Source of the DNA: Indibacter alkaliphilus LW1
Lineage (GTDB): Bacteria > Bacteroidota > Bacteroidia > Cytophagales > Cyclobacteriaceae
DNA length: 64,000 nt
Assembly: GCF_000295935.2 (NCBI RefSeq)
Contig: NZ_ALWO02000037.1
Location: 26,259 to 90,258, forward strand
Direction of reading: 5' to 3'
A program made the position numbers and the translations under genes. Of this stretch, positions 18,661 through 27,314 are shown one piece after another; the stretch's first letter is position 1; the number at the start of each line of letters is the position of its first letter. The notes below the pieces were generated by a model. It was not told the origin of the DNA, did no database searches, and saw nothing but the letters and a program-made list of their open reading frames with translations.

Positions 18661-19272
18661 TTATGATTTTTTTTGATGTCTTTCGATTAATACATTGATC
18701 ACTTCATCTAGTTCATAGCCTTTGGCTTCCAACAGAACCAAATAATGGAAAAGTAAATCTGCAGCTTCACCCATAAACAGGTCTTTATTATCATCTTTGG
18801 CTTCAATCACGATTTCAACAGCCTCCTCTCCTACTTTTTGAGCTACTTTATTGATCCCTTTGGCGAATAAAGAAGCCGTATATGAGGTGTCATTGGGATT
18901 GTTTTTCCTATCCTTGATAATGGCTCGCAACTCATCTATAAATAATGTTTTGCTTTTGTTCTCTTCAAAAAAACAAGTGTCAGCTCCCGTATGACACACC
19001 GGTCCAATGGGATTTGCTTTGATCAATAAAGTATCATGGTCGCAATCTACCTTTATCGAAGTCATTTCAAGAAAATTTCCCGAGGTCTCACCTTTGGTCC
19101 ACAATCTCTGCTTTGTCCTACTGAAAAACGTCACCTTTTTGGTGCTGATCGTCTTGTCCAAAGCCTCTTGATTCATATATCCCAACATCAAAACTTTATT
19201 GGTGTTTTGATCTTGAATGATGGCTGGTACAAGTCCGTTTACTTTTTGAAAATCTATTTTTAACGAATCCAT
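18661..19272 (-). CDS. hisIE: Bifunctional phosphoribosyl-AMP cyclohydrolase / phosphoribosyl-ATP pyrophosphohydrolase
   Basis: 203 residues from the chosen ATG (an ATG 7 codons upstream is possible). The N-terminal HisI domain (to about 105) has TLLIKANPIGPVCHTG with zinc-binding Cys and DCDHD. The C-terminal HisE domain has SYTASLFAKG, KVGEEAVEIVIEA and EAADLLFHYLVLL. It carries out steps 2 and 3 of histidine synthesis, opening the adenine ring and removing pyrophosphate. It follows hisF and is the last his gene of the hisH-A-F-IE run. Confidence 0.95.
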   Translation of the reverse strand: MDSLKIDFQKVNGLVPAIIQDQNTNKVLMLGYMNQEALDKTISTKKVTFFSRTKQRLWTKGETSGNFLEMTSIKVDCDHDTLLIKANPIGPVCHTGADTCFFEENKSKTLFIDELRAIIKDRKNNPNDTSYTASLFAKGINKVAQKVGEEAVEIVIEAKDDNKDLFMGEAADLLFHYLVLLEAKGYELDEVINVLIERHQKKS

Positions 19273-19299
19273 AGTCGTTTGATGCTTATGCAAATAAAG

Positions 19300-20055
19300 T
19301 TAAAGTCTGGTTGGAATACCTTCATCTTGAAGGTACTGTTTTAATTGCGGAACAGGAATTTCCTTGAAATGAAATATTGAGGCTGCGAGTGCAGCGTCTG
19401 CTTTACCGAAAGTAAATACATCTTTGAAGTGGGGCATAGTACCTGCTCCCCCCGATGCAATCACCGGAATGCTCAGCATGGAAGAAAGTTCGGCAGTAAT
19501 TTCATTGGCAAAGCCAGACTTTGTCCCATCGTGATCCATGGAAGTCAAAAGAATCTCTCCAGCACCTCGCTCATTCACCTCTTTGGCCCAAGCTTGGGTT
19601 TTGAGCAAAGTAGGCTTCCTCCCCCCATGGGTATGTACGAAGTCTATACCGTCTACATTTCGGGTGTCTATTGCTACCACGATACACTGACTTCCGAATT
19701 CAGCGGCCATTTCATCTATTAGCTTTGGGTTTTTGACGGCGGCTGAATTGATAGATATCTTGTCAGCGCCTGCACCGAGTAAAATCTTGACATCTTCCAC
19801 TGTAGAAATACCTCCACCCACAGTAAAAGGAATATTGATGGCCTTGGCCACTTTGGTGACCAATTCAGCCAATGTCTTTCGCTTATCTACAGTGGCAGTT
19901 ATATCCAAAAATACCAATTCATCTGCCCCTTCATCAGAATAGATTTTGGCTAGTTCCACAGGATCTCCTGCATCTCTTAATTGCACAAAATTGACTCCTT
20001 TGACCGTCCGGCCATCTTTGATGTCTAAGCAGGGAATAATTCTTTTAGTCAGCAT
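19300..20055 (-). CDS. hisF: Imidazole glycerol phosphate synthase, cyclase subunit
   Basis: 251 residues, full length. The TIM-barrel catalytic Asp11 is in [16 protein letters not shown], the second acid is in VVAIDTRNV (about 130), and phosphate loops are GGGIST and ASGGAG. HisF joins PRFAR with ammonia from HisH to form imidazole glycerol phosphate and AICAR. Its partner HisH is two genes upstream with HisA between them, the normal order. The gap to hisA contains a purine/pyrimidine repeat element. Confidence 0.97.
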   Translation of the reverse strand: MLTKRIIPCLDIKDGRTVKGVNFVQLRDAGDPVELAKIYSDEGADELVFLDITATVDKRKTLAELVTKVAKAINIPFTVGGGISTVEDVKILLGAGADKISINSAAVKNPKLIDEMAAEFGSQCIVVAIDTRNVDGIDFVHTHGGRKPTLLKTQAWAKEVNERGAGEILLTSMDHDGTKSGFANEITAELSSMLSIPVIASGGAGTMPHFKDVFTFGKADAALAASIFHFKEIPVPQLKQYLQDEGIPTRL

Positions 20056-20198
20056 GGTAGTGATAGTATTGGAAAACTGTAAAATTTAAAGGTTGGAAGA
20101 TTGGATGTCGGATGTTAGGAGGCTGAAAGTATGGATGATTGGTTGCACCTCAATTCTGTTTTCTTGTTTCGGACTTCTCGTCTCTCGCATCTCGCCTC
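20056..20198. repeat. hisA-hisF spacer made of purine-rich repeat strings
   Basis: On the coding (minus) strand the hisA stop TGA runs straight into GAGGCGAGATGCGAGAGACG and then an AAACAAGAAAAC-like string. Close to hisF the + strand shows GGTTGGAAGATTGGATG. The core TCTCGCATCTC at 20183-20193 recurs at 25910-25920 and 30124-30134, each time just after a stop codon in the same operon. Confidence 0.7.
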
Positions 20199-20912
20199 TC
20201 AAAACGCAGCCATCTCATCCAGCGTAATCCTACCTTCATAGTAAGCTTTTCCTACAATGGTTCCGTATACGCCTGTTTTTTGCAACTCCTCCAAATCTTT
20301 TACCTGTGCCACTCCTCCACTGGCAATAAGCTTAATACTTGGAATTTCCTGTAGAATCTCTTTGTAAAGTGCTGTTGAAGGACCTTGCAACAATCCATCC
20401 TTGGCCACATCTGTACAGATGACATAAGAAATCCCCTTTGCATGATAATCTTTGATGAAATCTATCAAGTCTACTGAGGTGGTCTCTTCCCAACCAGAAA
20501 TTGCAATTTTTCTGTCTTTTGCATCAGCACCTAAAATGATTTTATCCCCTCCGTATTTTGCAATCCAAGACTCGAACATTCCCGGATTTTTCACAGCAAT
20601 ACTTCCTCCGGTCAACTGATGGGCCCCCAGTTCAAAAGCAAGGGCAACATCTTCATCAGACTGCACCCCACCACCAAAATCAACCTGCAACGAAGTGCCT
20701 GATGTTATACTTTGGAGCACATGTTGATTGATAATTTTTTTTGCCTTGGCACCATCCAAATCTACTAAATGCAACCTTTTTATGCCTGCATCCTCGAAAC
20801 GTTTGGCCATTTCCAATGGACTGTCATGGTATTCTTTTTTCTGCCCATAGTCACCTTGGGTCAGTCTTACACATTTACCGGCGATAATGTCTATTGCAGG
20901 AATGATATACAT
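20199..20912 (-). CDS. hisA: Phosphoribosylformimino-5-aminoimidazole carboxamide ribotide isomerase
   Basis: 237 residues, a (beta/alpha)8 barrel. Catalytic Asp8 is in IPAIDIIAGKCVRLTQG and the second acid is in CTDVAKDGLLQGPS (about 130); phosphate sites are GGGVQ and ASGGV. It performs the Amadori-type isomerisation of ProFAR to PRFAR, step 4 of histidine synthesis. It lies between hisH and hisF. Confidence 0.97.
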   Translation of the reverse strand: MYIIPAIDIIAGKCVRLTQGDYGQKKEYHDSPLEMAKRFEDAGIKRLHLVDLDGAKAKKIINQHVLQSITSGTSLQVDFGGGVQSDEDVALAFELGAHQLTGGSIAVKNPGMFESWIAKYGGDKIILGADAKDRKIAISGWEETTSVDLIDFIKDYHAKGISYVICTDVAKDGLLQGPSTALYKEILQEIPSIKLIASGGVAQVKDLEELQKTGVYGTIVGKAYYEGRITLDEMAAF

Positions 20913-20943
20913 GGGAGATTGTTGATTTTAGATTGTAGATTCA

Positions 20944-21062
20944 ATGTCGTTTAATTAAGATAACTTTTCCAAAGTTCAGTTTTGTAAATTGTATTTGCAT
21001 TTACTTTTAATCAAACTTTGGAAAAGTTTAAATTCAAATGGTAGTCTTATCCAAAACGACAT
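20944..21062. repeat. 119-bp MITE-like palindromic element, copy A
   Basis: Starts ATGTCGTTTAATTAAGATAA and ends with the reverse of ATGTCGTTTT. The inner inverted pair is AACTTTTCCAAAGTT / AACTTTGGAAAAGTT. It sits in the hisH-hisA gap, splitting a GATTTTAGATTGTAGATT-like string from a similar TAGATTATAGAATTTAGATT string, as an insertion would. Same length and plan as copy C (39985-40103). Confidence 0.85.
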
Positions 21063-21165
21063 AGATTATAGAATTTAGATTTTGGGTAATGGTGAGTATG
21101 GATGATAGATAAAATTGAACGGAATTCTCATCTCTCGCTACTTTACACTTCTTACCTCGTACAGA

Positions 21166-21759
21166 CTATAAGCTCAGGAAGTTCTTCAAAATCCTTTCTC
21201 CTACCAAGCCACTTTTTTCGGGATGAGCCTGCATGGCGTAGAAGTTATCTTTATGCATCAAAGCAGAAAAGGGTAAGATATAATCTGTTTTGGCTATTGT
21301 ATGATCTCCTACTTCACAATAGAAACTATGCACATAATAGACAAAAGCTGCTTCATCCAAGCCTTCAAGTAAGGGGGATTTCAGATTTTGAAGATTATTC
21401 CAACCAATATGAGGAACCTTAAAATCAAATGGGTTTTCTGGAACAAACTTTTTTACCAAAACAGGAAATATCCCAAGGCAGGGAGTATCCCCCTCCTCTG
21501 AATGTTCACAAAGCAACTGCTGCCCCAAGCAAACCCCAAAGAAATCCTGCTTGAGTTCAGGAATCAATCGGTCCAATTTTTTTTCTTTGAGGTATTTCAT
21601 TGCGGTACTGGCTTCTCCCTGTCCCGGAAAAATGACTTTATCAGCATTACTGATATTTTCCAGATCATCGGTCAATTCAGCCTCCACTCCCAAACGCTCC
21701 AAAGCATAGAGAACAGACTGCACATTACCCGCATTGTATTTAATTACTGCTACTTTCAT
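21166..21759 (-). CDS. hisH: Imidazole glycerol phosphate synthase, glutamine amidotransferase subunit
   Basis: 197 residues, class I amidotransferase. The nucleophile Cys is in GVCLGQQLL, and the His-Glu pair in MQAHPEKSG completes the triad. It releases ammonia from glutamine and channels it to HisF. It is the first his gene of this group; hisG, hisD, hisC and hisB are not in the window. A 14-bp intrinsic-terminator hairpin ends only 8 bases before its ATG, so expression must pass or be controlled by that structure. Confidence 0.96.
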   Translation of the reverse strand: MKVAVIKYNAGNVQSVLYALERLGVEAELTDDLENISNADKVIFPGQGEASTAMKYLKEKKLDRLIPELKQDFFGVCLGQQLLCEHSEEGDTPCLGIFPVLVKKFVPENPFDFKVPHIGWNNLQNLKSPLLEGLDEAAFVYYVHSFYCEVGDHTIAKTDYILPFSALMHKDNFYAMQAHPEKSGLVGERILKNFLSL

Positions 21760-21767
21760 AAGAAATC

Positions 21768-21811
21768 AAAAAGACAGGTAAAGATTAATATGATCACTTA
21801 CCTGTCTTTTT
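21768..21811 (-). terminator. Strong terminator hairpin directly upstream of hisH
   Basis: Arms AAAAAGACAGGTAA (21768-21781) and TTACCTGTCTTTTT (21798-21811) are perfectly complementary over 14 bp with a 16-base loop. On the minus strand a T-rich tail follows and hisH begins 8 bases further on. It can end the trp-aro-phhA-epimerase transcript, act as an attenuator for hisH, or both. Confidence 0.8.
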
Positions 21812-21812
21812 A

Positions 21813-21851
21813 TTAAATTTTAAGAGAGAACAAATTTAAAAATAAATTCAT
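21813..21851 (-). CDS. Possible 12-codon leader peptide before the hisH terminator
   Basis: ATG at 21851 opens a 12-residue frame, MNLFLNLFSLKI, whose stop TAA lies right at the 5' foot of the terminator hairpin. It has four Leu and three Phe but no His, so it is not a classical his leader. The same bases can fold as GAGAG...CTCTC around AATTTA/TAAATT. AT-rich sequence makes a chance ORF quite likely. Confidence 0.25.
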   Translation of the reverse strand: MNLFLNLFSLKI

Positions 21852-21926
21852 CCTCTCAGCTTTTATTCTAAAGTTCTTCCACCCTTTTTAATTGATTGAC
21901 TGAATGACCTGATCAATAATATCAAA

Positions 21927-22820
21927 TTATTCTGCCTTCACATACTTCCTCCAATTATGCTGCTCTTTAAATCCCAAAACATCCTTGATTTTACGATTTG
22001 AAAAAAGAGCTTCATGTTCTTCCAAATCTCTTGTTAAAGGTACACCTGGGAAAAACCTTTCCGCAAGTTCAAGACTTGGAATGATTGCGCCATTATGGTC
22101 ATTGCCTGCATTGAAAACTTGGTATCCCAAGCCATCTTTTTGTAGACATAGATCCACTATCTGTCCCAAGTCCCGTGCATCGATATAACAAAAGGCATTT
22201 CTTCGGCGCACTTCAGGATTTTTAAAATAATGAGGGAAGAGCTTTTCATACTCATGCGGCTCAATCACATTCCCAATCCGAAGCGCGTAAATATCGAAAC
22301 CCGAGCGTCTTTGAAAACTACGCGCTGTTTTTTCATTGACTACTTTGGACAATCCATAGCTGTCCATAGGGTCTACATCGTAGTCTTCCTCCAAAGGCAG
22401 AGATTGGGGATCTGTCCGTCCATCCGAAAAACAAATCCCGTAAGTAGTCTCTGAAGAAGCAATAATGATTTTTTTGATCCCAAGCTTAACTGCCGCTTCG
22501 ATCACATTGTAAGTACCCACCGTATTGACCCGAAAAGTCTCATTGTCCGGATTGATCAGAATCCGTGGAACTGCTGCAAAATGCACCACCGCATCAAATT
22601 TTGGAACGCCGTCTCCTGCCTCCAATTCATCTAAGCCAGCATAAGCACTCATGGCATTAAACATCTGACCGGAATCAGTGATATCAGCGATAAGATTGTC
22701 CACTCCGGGAAGATCTAAAGGCTTCAAATCGACATTCAAAACCCTGTGCCCTTGATCAAGAAGGTAAGAAATGGCATGTTTCCCTGCTTTTCCTGATCCT
22801 CCAGTAAAGAATACTCTCAT
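21927..22820 (-). CDS. NAD-dependent epimerase/dehydratase family protein
   Basis: 297 residues, extended SDR fold. The glycine-rich motif TGGSGKAGKHA is at the N-terminus (about 6-16), and the catalytic YxxxK is in DSYGLSKV (about 153-160) with Ser in ASSETTYG. This resembles UDP-glucose 4-epimerase-like and nucleotide-sugar reductases; the substrate cannot be named. It starts 11 bases after the aromatic hydroxylase gene and is the last gene before the terminator upstream of hisH. Its link to aromatic metabolism is only positional. Confidence 0.8.
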   Translation of the reverse strand: MRVFFTGGSGKAGKHAISYLLDQGHRVLNVDLKPLDLPGVDNLIADITDSGQMFNAMSAYAGLDELEAGDGVPKFDAVVHFAAVPRILINPDNETFRVNTVGTYNVIEAAVKLGIKKIIIASSETTYGICFSDGRTDPQSLPLEEDYDVDPMDSYGLSKVVNEKTARSFQRRSGFDIYALRIGNVIEPHEYEKLFPHYFKNPEVRRRNAFCYIDARDLGQIVDLCLQKDGLGYQVFNAGNDHNGAIIPSLELAERFFPGVPLTRDLEEHEALFSNRKIKDVLGFKEQHNWRKYVKAE

Positions 22821-22831
22821 TTTTTTGGTGT

Positions 22832-23617
22832 TTATAAATTTTTCGCTTCCTCTGCAACCATCTCTTCCAATATCTCTTCTATCTCGGGCAGAGATTGATA
22901 AAGCTGTTCGTAACTTTCAATGACGAAATACTTATCTTGAAATTTATCTTTCCAGTAAGGTGTGTTGAGGATTTTTCTCACATCATACTCAAAGTGTTTA
23001 GGTTCATCAGATAGACTAAACTTGGTCTCCCCAGCCGAACTCAAAATCCCTGCTCCATAAATTCTCAATTCTCCATTTTCACGGATCAGTCCAAACTCAA
23101 TGGTAAACCAATAGATCCTAGATAGCAATTCAATTGCCCATTTGTTTTCAATATGCTTCAAGGCTATGCCGCTTAGCTTTTCCAAAAAATCAACATAAGG
23201 TTGATTGGTCAGCAAGGGCATATGAGCAAATGCATCATGAAACATATCCGGCTCCTCTAAGTAATCCAACTGTTCCATTTTTCTCAACCAGGTAGAGGAA
23301 CAGAATCTCTTATTGTTCATCAAACCAAAGAAAAGATCATCATCTATCAAACCCGGTACAACATGAATCTTCCAACCAGTGCTTTTGGCCAGTCTCTTAT
23401 TGACATCATCAAAATCAGCAATTTTATCCGCAGAAAACCCGATTTCCTTGATTCCTTCCAAATAAGCAATAGAAGCTGCTTTGGGAAGGTTGACAATCTG
23501 TCTTTCGTAGAGAATTTTCCAGACTTTGAAGTCCTCCTCTGTGTAGGCATTATAGTCCTGCTCTAGGTTTTGTAATCTTGGGTCAGAAAAGACCCAGTCT
23601 TTGGGTTTATTCATCAT
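22832..23617 (-). CDS. phhA: Aromatic amino acid hydroxylase, phenylalanine 4-monooxygenase type
   Basis: 261 residues, the length of bacterial phenylalanine hydroxylases without an ACT domain. The iron ligands are visible: His127 and His132 in MFHDAFAHMP and Glu174 in WFTIEFGL. GAGILSSAGE is the typical loop after the third ligand. With a pterin cofactor it turns Phe into Tyr. It lies downstream of the trp genes and the DAHP synthase gene, in the same orientation. A tryptophan hydroxylase activity is less likely but cannot be fully excluded. Confidence 0.88.
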   Translation of the reverse strand: MMNKPKDWVFSDPRLQNLEQDYNAYTEEDFKVWKILYERQIVNLPKAASIAYLEGIKEIGFSADKIADFDDVNKRLAKSTGWKIHVVPGLIDDDLFFGLMNNKRFCSSTWLRKMEQLDYLEEPDMFHDAFAHMPLLTNQPYVDFLEKLSGIALKHIENKWAIELLSRIYWFTIEFGLIRENGELRIYGAGILSSAGETKFSLSDEPKHFEYDVRKILNTPYWKDKFQDKYFVIESYEQLYQSLPEIEEILEEMVAEEAKNL

Positions 23618-23789
23618 TCTATATTTGGGTTATAAAGTTTATTCGCTTCTGGTTATTTGATTTCGGACTTTGGGCCTTTTATTCTACTTCAATTCTACCT
23701 TTATGTTAACTGATTTTGGTAGAATATCAACCTAATTACCAAAACTAATAAAATCGCATGGTTTTTTCCATGAAATTCTTTGAGCGGGT

Positions 23790-24809
23790 TTACACCAAGT
23801 CAAATGATTTTCTCATTTCAAAGGTCCTTCTGATCCAATCTGCAAGCATGCCACTTTGCGTAAAGTCCAAAGTCTGCTGTCCATCAGAATATGCTTTTTC
23901 AGGGATTTCATGAGTTTCGTAAATGATCCCATCCGCTCCTGCCATTACTCCTGCCAAGGCCATTTGGGTTACATATTCCCGCAAACCTATACCATGTGAA
24001 GGATCCACGATGACCGGCAGATGTGATTTTGCCTTTAAAATAGGGACTGCATTCAGGTCAAGCGTATTTCTACTTGCTCTTTCGTAAGTTCTGATACCTC
24101 TTTCACAGAGAATCAGTTTCTCATTGCCTCCAGAGAAGACGTATTCAGCAGATTGCAGAAGCTCCTCTATGGTTCCGGAAATCCCCCTTTTGATCATCAC
24201 TGCTTTATCTACTTTTCCAAGCTCATCCAACAAATTGAAATTTTGAGTATTTCTTGCTCCCACTTGATAGATATCCACGTAAGGATACATCTCTTCGATC
24301 TGTGATACTTGCATGACTTCTGTGACAATTTTGATTCCAGCCTCCTGCGCCAACTCATACCATAATTTCAAGCCGTCCAATCCCAATCCCCTAAAGGCAT
24401 AAGGGCTCGATCTAGGTTTAAAAACCCCACCGCGCATCATTTTGATGTTATTTTCCTTCAGGTGATTGATGACTTTTCGAATCTGCTCTTCAGACTCGAT
24501 CGAGCAAGGACCTGCAATGACAGCCATATCACCATCTTTGATACAGACTCCATCACCGAGATCTATTGTGGTAGGCGCTACTTTCCATTTCTTGGATACA
24601 AGCTTGTATTCATCCGAAACAATATGAATGTCCTGAATACCTTCCTTCTGTCCTATTTTTCTGATGTCAAAATCTTTTTTCCCGATCCCGATCAGATAAT
24701 CGCCCAATTGGGTCTTTACCTCGGTGATTTTGTAACCTGCTTGCTGTACTTCTGCAATCAATGCTTCCTTCTGATTGGCATTGATATCACTTTTCAACTG
24801 GATGATCAT
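23790..24809 (-). CDS. aroF: 3-deoxy-7-phosphoheptulonate (DAHP) synthase
   Basis: 339 residues. An N-terminal ferredoxin-like regulatory domain (1-70) precedes a KDO8P-synthase-like barrel with AGPCSIES, MMRGGVFKPRSSPYAFRGLG, QVGARNTQNF, MIKRG and DPSHGIG, the motifs of type I-beta DAHP synthase. It condenses PEP and erythrose 4-phosphate, the entry step to all aromatic amino acids. There is no fused chorismate mutase. The gene follows trpA by 4 bases, so its expression should follow the trp attenuator. Confidence 0.93.
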   Translation of the reverse strand: MIIQLKSDINANQKEALIAEVQQAGYKITEVKTQLGDYLIGIGKKDFDIRKIGQKEGIQDIHIVSDEYKLVSKKWKVAPTTIDLGDGVCIKDGDMAVIAGPCSIESEEQIRKVINHLKENNIKMMRGGVFKPRSSPYAFRGLGLDGLKLWYELAQEAGIKIVTEVMQVSQIEEMYPYVDIYQVGARNTQNFNLLDELGKVDKAVMIKRGISGTIEELLQSAEYVFSGGNEKLILCERGIRTYERASRNTLDLNAVPILKAKSHLPVIVDPSHGIGLREYVTQMALAGVMAGADGIIYETHEIPEKAYSDGQQTLDFTQSGMLADWIRRTFEMRKSFDLV

Positions 24810-24813
24810 ATTC

Positions 24814-25587
24814 TTATTTGATAACAGACTGAATATACTCCTTGATATCAGTCTCTAAGTTTTTACTTTCTTTTAAAACTTTAATAAATGCACTGCCAAT
24901 GATAGCTCCATTACTGAAAGATGAAGCCGTATGGAATGTGTCGGCATCAGAAATTCCAAAACCTATCAAGCGTGGATTCTTTAGATTCATGTCCTTCACC
25001 CTTTTAAAATACGCTTTTTGTTCGTCTGAAATACCGGATTTGGCTCCGGTGATACTATGAGAGGATACCATATAGATAAAACCATCACTGTGCTCATCTA
25101 TTTCCCTGATCCTCTTTTCGCTGGTCTGGGGAGAAATCAAAAAGGTATTGCTCAGTCCATACTGCTCAAAAAGCTCCTTAAATTCTTCCAGGTACTGATG
25201 CATGGGAAGATCCGGTAAAATCAGCCCATCTATTCCCAATTCCTGACACTTTTTGCAGAACTCCTCCATTCCATATTGTATAATTGGATTCAAATAGCCC
25301 ATTAGGACCACAGGCAGATTTACTTTTTCTCGGAAGCCTTCCAGTTGTGCAAACAACTTCTTGAGGCTCATCCCATTTTCCAGGGCGATGAGATTGCTAT
25401 CTTGAATGGTAGGGCCATCAGCTATGGGGTCGGAATATGGTACGCCTATCTCAATAATATCTGCCCCTGCAGCTTCAATGGCTTCCATAATAGGTACAGT
25501 ATTCTCCAATTTTGGGAACCCTGCGGTAAAATAAATGGACAGTACCCGCTCTTGTTTATTTTTAAATAATGTATGTATTCGGTTCAT
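24814..25587 (-). CDS. trpA: Tryptophan synthase alpha subunit
   Basis: 257 residues. Catalytic Glu46 and Asp57 lie in IIEIGVPYSDPIADGPTIQ. MVSSHSITGAKSG and GFGISDADT are the phosphate-binding loops. It cleaves indole glycerol phosphate to indole and passes it to TrpB. It is separated from trpB by a 421-base repeat-rich spacer but lies 4 bases before the DAHP synthase gene. Confidence 0.97.
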   Translation of the reverse strand: MNRIHTLFKNKQERVLSIYFTAGFPKLENTVPIMEAIEAAGADIIEIGVPYSDPIADGPTIQDSNLIALENGMSLKKLFAQLEGFREKVNLPVVLMGYLNPIIQYGMEEFCKKCQELGIDGLILPDLPMHQYLEEFKELFEQYGLSNTFLISPQTSEKRIREIDEHSDGFIYMVSSHSITGAKSGISDEQKAYFKRVKDMNLKNPRLIGFGISDADTFHTASSFSNGAIIGSAFIKVLKESKNLETDIKEYIQSVIK

Positions 25588-26008
25588 ATGCTAGACAAAA
25601 GATGTAAGACTGACATCTTCTTATTTTATTTGACACTTTATTTAATTTATCCAAACAGGATTATTTTATCTTCCGTGACTGCGGCATTTTTTGCGCATGG
25701 GATGCGACGCATCAAGATTTAAGTAATTCAGAAATTTTGATAGATCCATGGCTATCAATATTCTGCAGGCAGCTACTCTAATTTCCTCTTCAATCTGCTT
25801 TTCGCTTTCCTTTCATCCCTCATCTGGGAAATGATTCTGCCCTGGCTTACACTCACTTCACACTTCCTCTTGTTTCTTGATTCTTTGTTCTTGTTTCTTA
25901 TTTCTTACTTCTCGCATCTCGCATCTCCTTTTCATCCTTCATCCTTCATCCTTCATCCCTCATCCTTCATCCCTCATCCTTCCTCCCCCATCCTTCATCC
26001 TTCATCCT
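25588..26008. repeat. trpB-trpA spacer: heptamer tandem array, purine-rich string and an ORF remnant
   Basis: The + strand at 25931-26010 is a tandem array of CATCCTT units with CATCCCT variants. It runs directly into the trpB stop codon, whose TGA is part of the repeat phase. Next to it, 25861-25930 contains strings such as TTGTTTCTTGATTC and TCTCGCATCTCGCATCTCC. On the minus strand, about 25660-25800 holds an open frame containing IRVAACRILIAMDLSKFLNYL followed by a stop; I do not recognise it, and it may be a gene remnant. Confidence 0.7.
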
Positions 26009-27187
26009 TCAATACCCTCCCCACTTAATGTAAGTATCCAAATCCTTGTCTCCTCTGCCGGAAAGGTTGATGACGATAATATCATCTCTTTTGTATTCGA
26101 TCATATTAAGTGCATGGATGGCATGAGAAGTTTCTATAGCCGGAATAATCCCTTCCAAGCGACTCAATTCAACACCTGCTTTCATAGCGTCTTCATCCTC
26201 GACTGCTACAAACTCCCCTCTGCCAATATCGTATAAGTGCGCATGCACAGGACCTATCCCAGGATAATCCAAGCCCGCAGAAATAGAGTGAGGCTCGACT
26301 ACCTGCCCATCTTCTGTCTGCATCAAGAGTGTTTTGCTACCATGCAGAATCCCCATGGTTCCTAAGACTGTAGTAGCAGCTGATTTTCCTGAGCTGATTC
26401 CCAGTCCGGCTGCCTCAGCTGCAATTAATCTCACCTCCGGCACATTGTAATAGTGGTAAAATGCTCCTGCGGCATTGCTTCCTCCACCAACACAAGCTAT
26501 GACCAAGTCTGGATTTTCCCTTCCTTCCTTTTCTTTCAGTTGAGTTTTAATCTCTTCGGAAATTACAGACTGGAATTTAGCTACCATTTCCGGGTAAGGA
26601 TGAGGTCCTACCACTGAGCCTATGATATAATGCGTATCCACTGGGTTGTTGATCCATTGACGCATGGCTTCATTGGTGGCATCCTTAAGGGTTTTACTTC
26701 CTGATGTGGCAGGTACTACTTTGGCACCAAGGATTTTCATCCGTTCTACATTGGGTCGCTGACGTTGAATGTCCAATTCACCCATATAAACCGTGCAGTC
26801 CATCCCCATCAAGGCGCAGACAGTCGCTGTGGCCACGCCATGTTGACCTGCACCTGTCTCAGCAATAATCCTCTTTTTACCCAACTTTTTGGCAAGGATA
26901 ATCTGTCCCACAGTATTGTTGACCTTATGTGCTCCTGTATGACAAAGGTCTTCCCTTTTGAGGTATATTTTCGCACCGTATTTATCAGAGAGCCTTGAGG
27001 CCAGATAAAGTGGCGTAGGTCTACCTACAAAGTCCCTCAGCAAGGAATTGAATTCCGTTTTAAACTCCTCCGTTGAAATGATCTGCTCGTAATTTTCTTT
27101 GAGCTCCTCAATATTGGGATGCAACATTTCAGGGATATAAGCCCCTCCAAACTTCCCGTAAAATCCTTTTTCGTCTACTCTGATCAT
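26009..27187 (-). CDS. trpB: Tryptophan synthase beta subunit
   Basis: 392 residues. The PLP lysine is Lys88 in [11 protein letters not shown]; the phosphate loop GGGSNAAG and the entrance [10 protein letters not shown] are conserved, as in TrpB1 that pairs with TrpA. It condenses indole with serine. The last codon is followed by a TGA that is also the first unit of a CATCCTT (reverse AAGGATG) tandem array, so the extreme C-terminus could have been set by repeat expansion; it ends WGGY, a normal position. Confidence 0.97.
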   Translation of the reverse strand: MIRVDEKGFYGKFGGAYIPEMLHPNIEELKENYEQIISTEEFKTEFNSLLRDFVGRPTPLYLASRLSDKYGAKIYLKREDLCHTGAHKVNNTVGQIILAKKLGKKRIIAETGAGQHGVATATVCALMGMDCTVYMGELDIQRQRPNVERMKILGAKVVPATSGSKTLKDATNEAMRQWINNPVDTHYIIGSVVGPHPYPEMVAKFQSVISEEIKTQLKEKEGRENPDLVIACVGGGSNAAGAFYHYYNVPEVRLIAAEAAGLGISSGKSAATTVLGTMGILHGSKTLLMQTEDGQVVEPHSISAGLDYPGIGPVHAHLYDIGRGEFVAVEDEDAMKAGVELSRLEGIIPAIETSHAIHALNMIEYKRDDIIVINLSGRGDKDLDTYIKWGGY

Positions 27188-27278
27188 ATTTTTATACTTA
27201 AAATGGGTATAAAATCTTTAATTCTCTATTAACCTCTTATTATTCTTAACCTTACACCTGACCTCCTCCCAACATATC

Positions 27279-27287
27279 GCCGAAGGC
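27279..27287. repeat. GCC-GAA-GGC mini-palindrome in the trpF-trpB spacer
   Basis: A small GCCGAAGGC hairpin in a 127-base gap. The same unit, ATGCCTTCGGCAT, appears at 29946-29958, close to further short GC-rich hairpins, so they probably belong to one dispersed family. Confidence 0.45.
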
Positions 27288-27314
27288 ATATATCAATTTA
27301 TATCAACTGTATAT

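Noticed and set aside
25931-26010. Tandem CATCCTT units as a possible CRISPR array
   Set aside because: Units are 7 bases with no spacers and no cas genes are near; it is a simple-sequence array.
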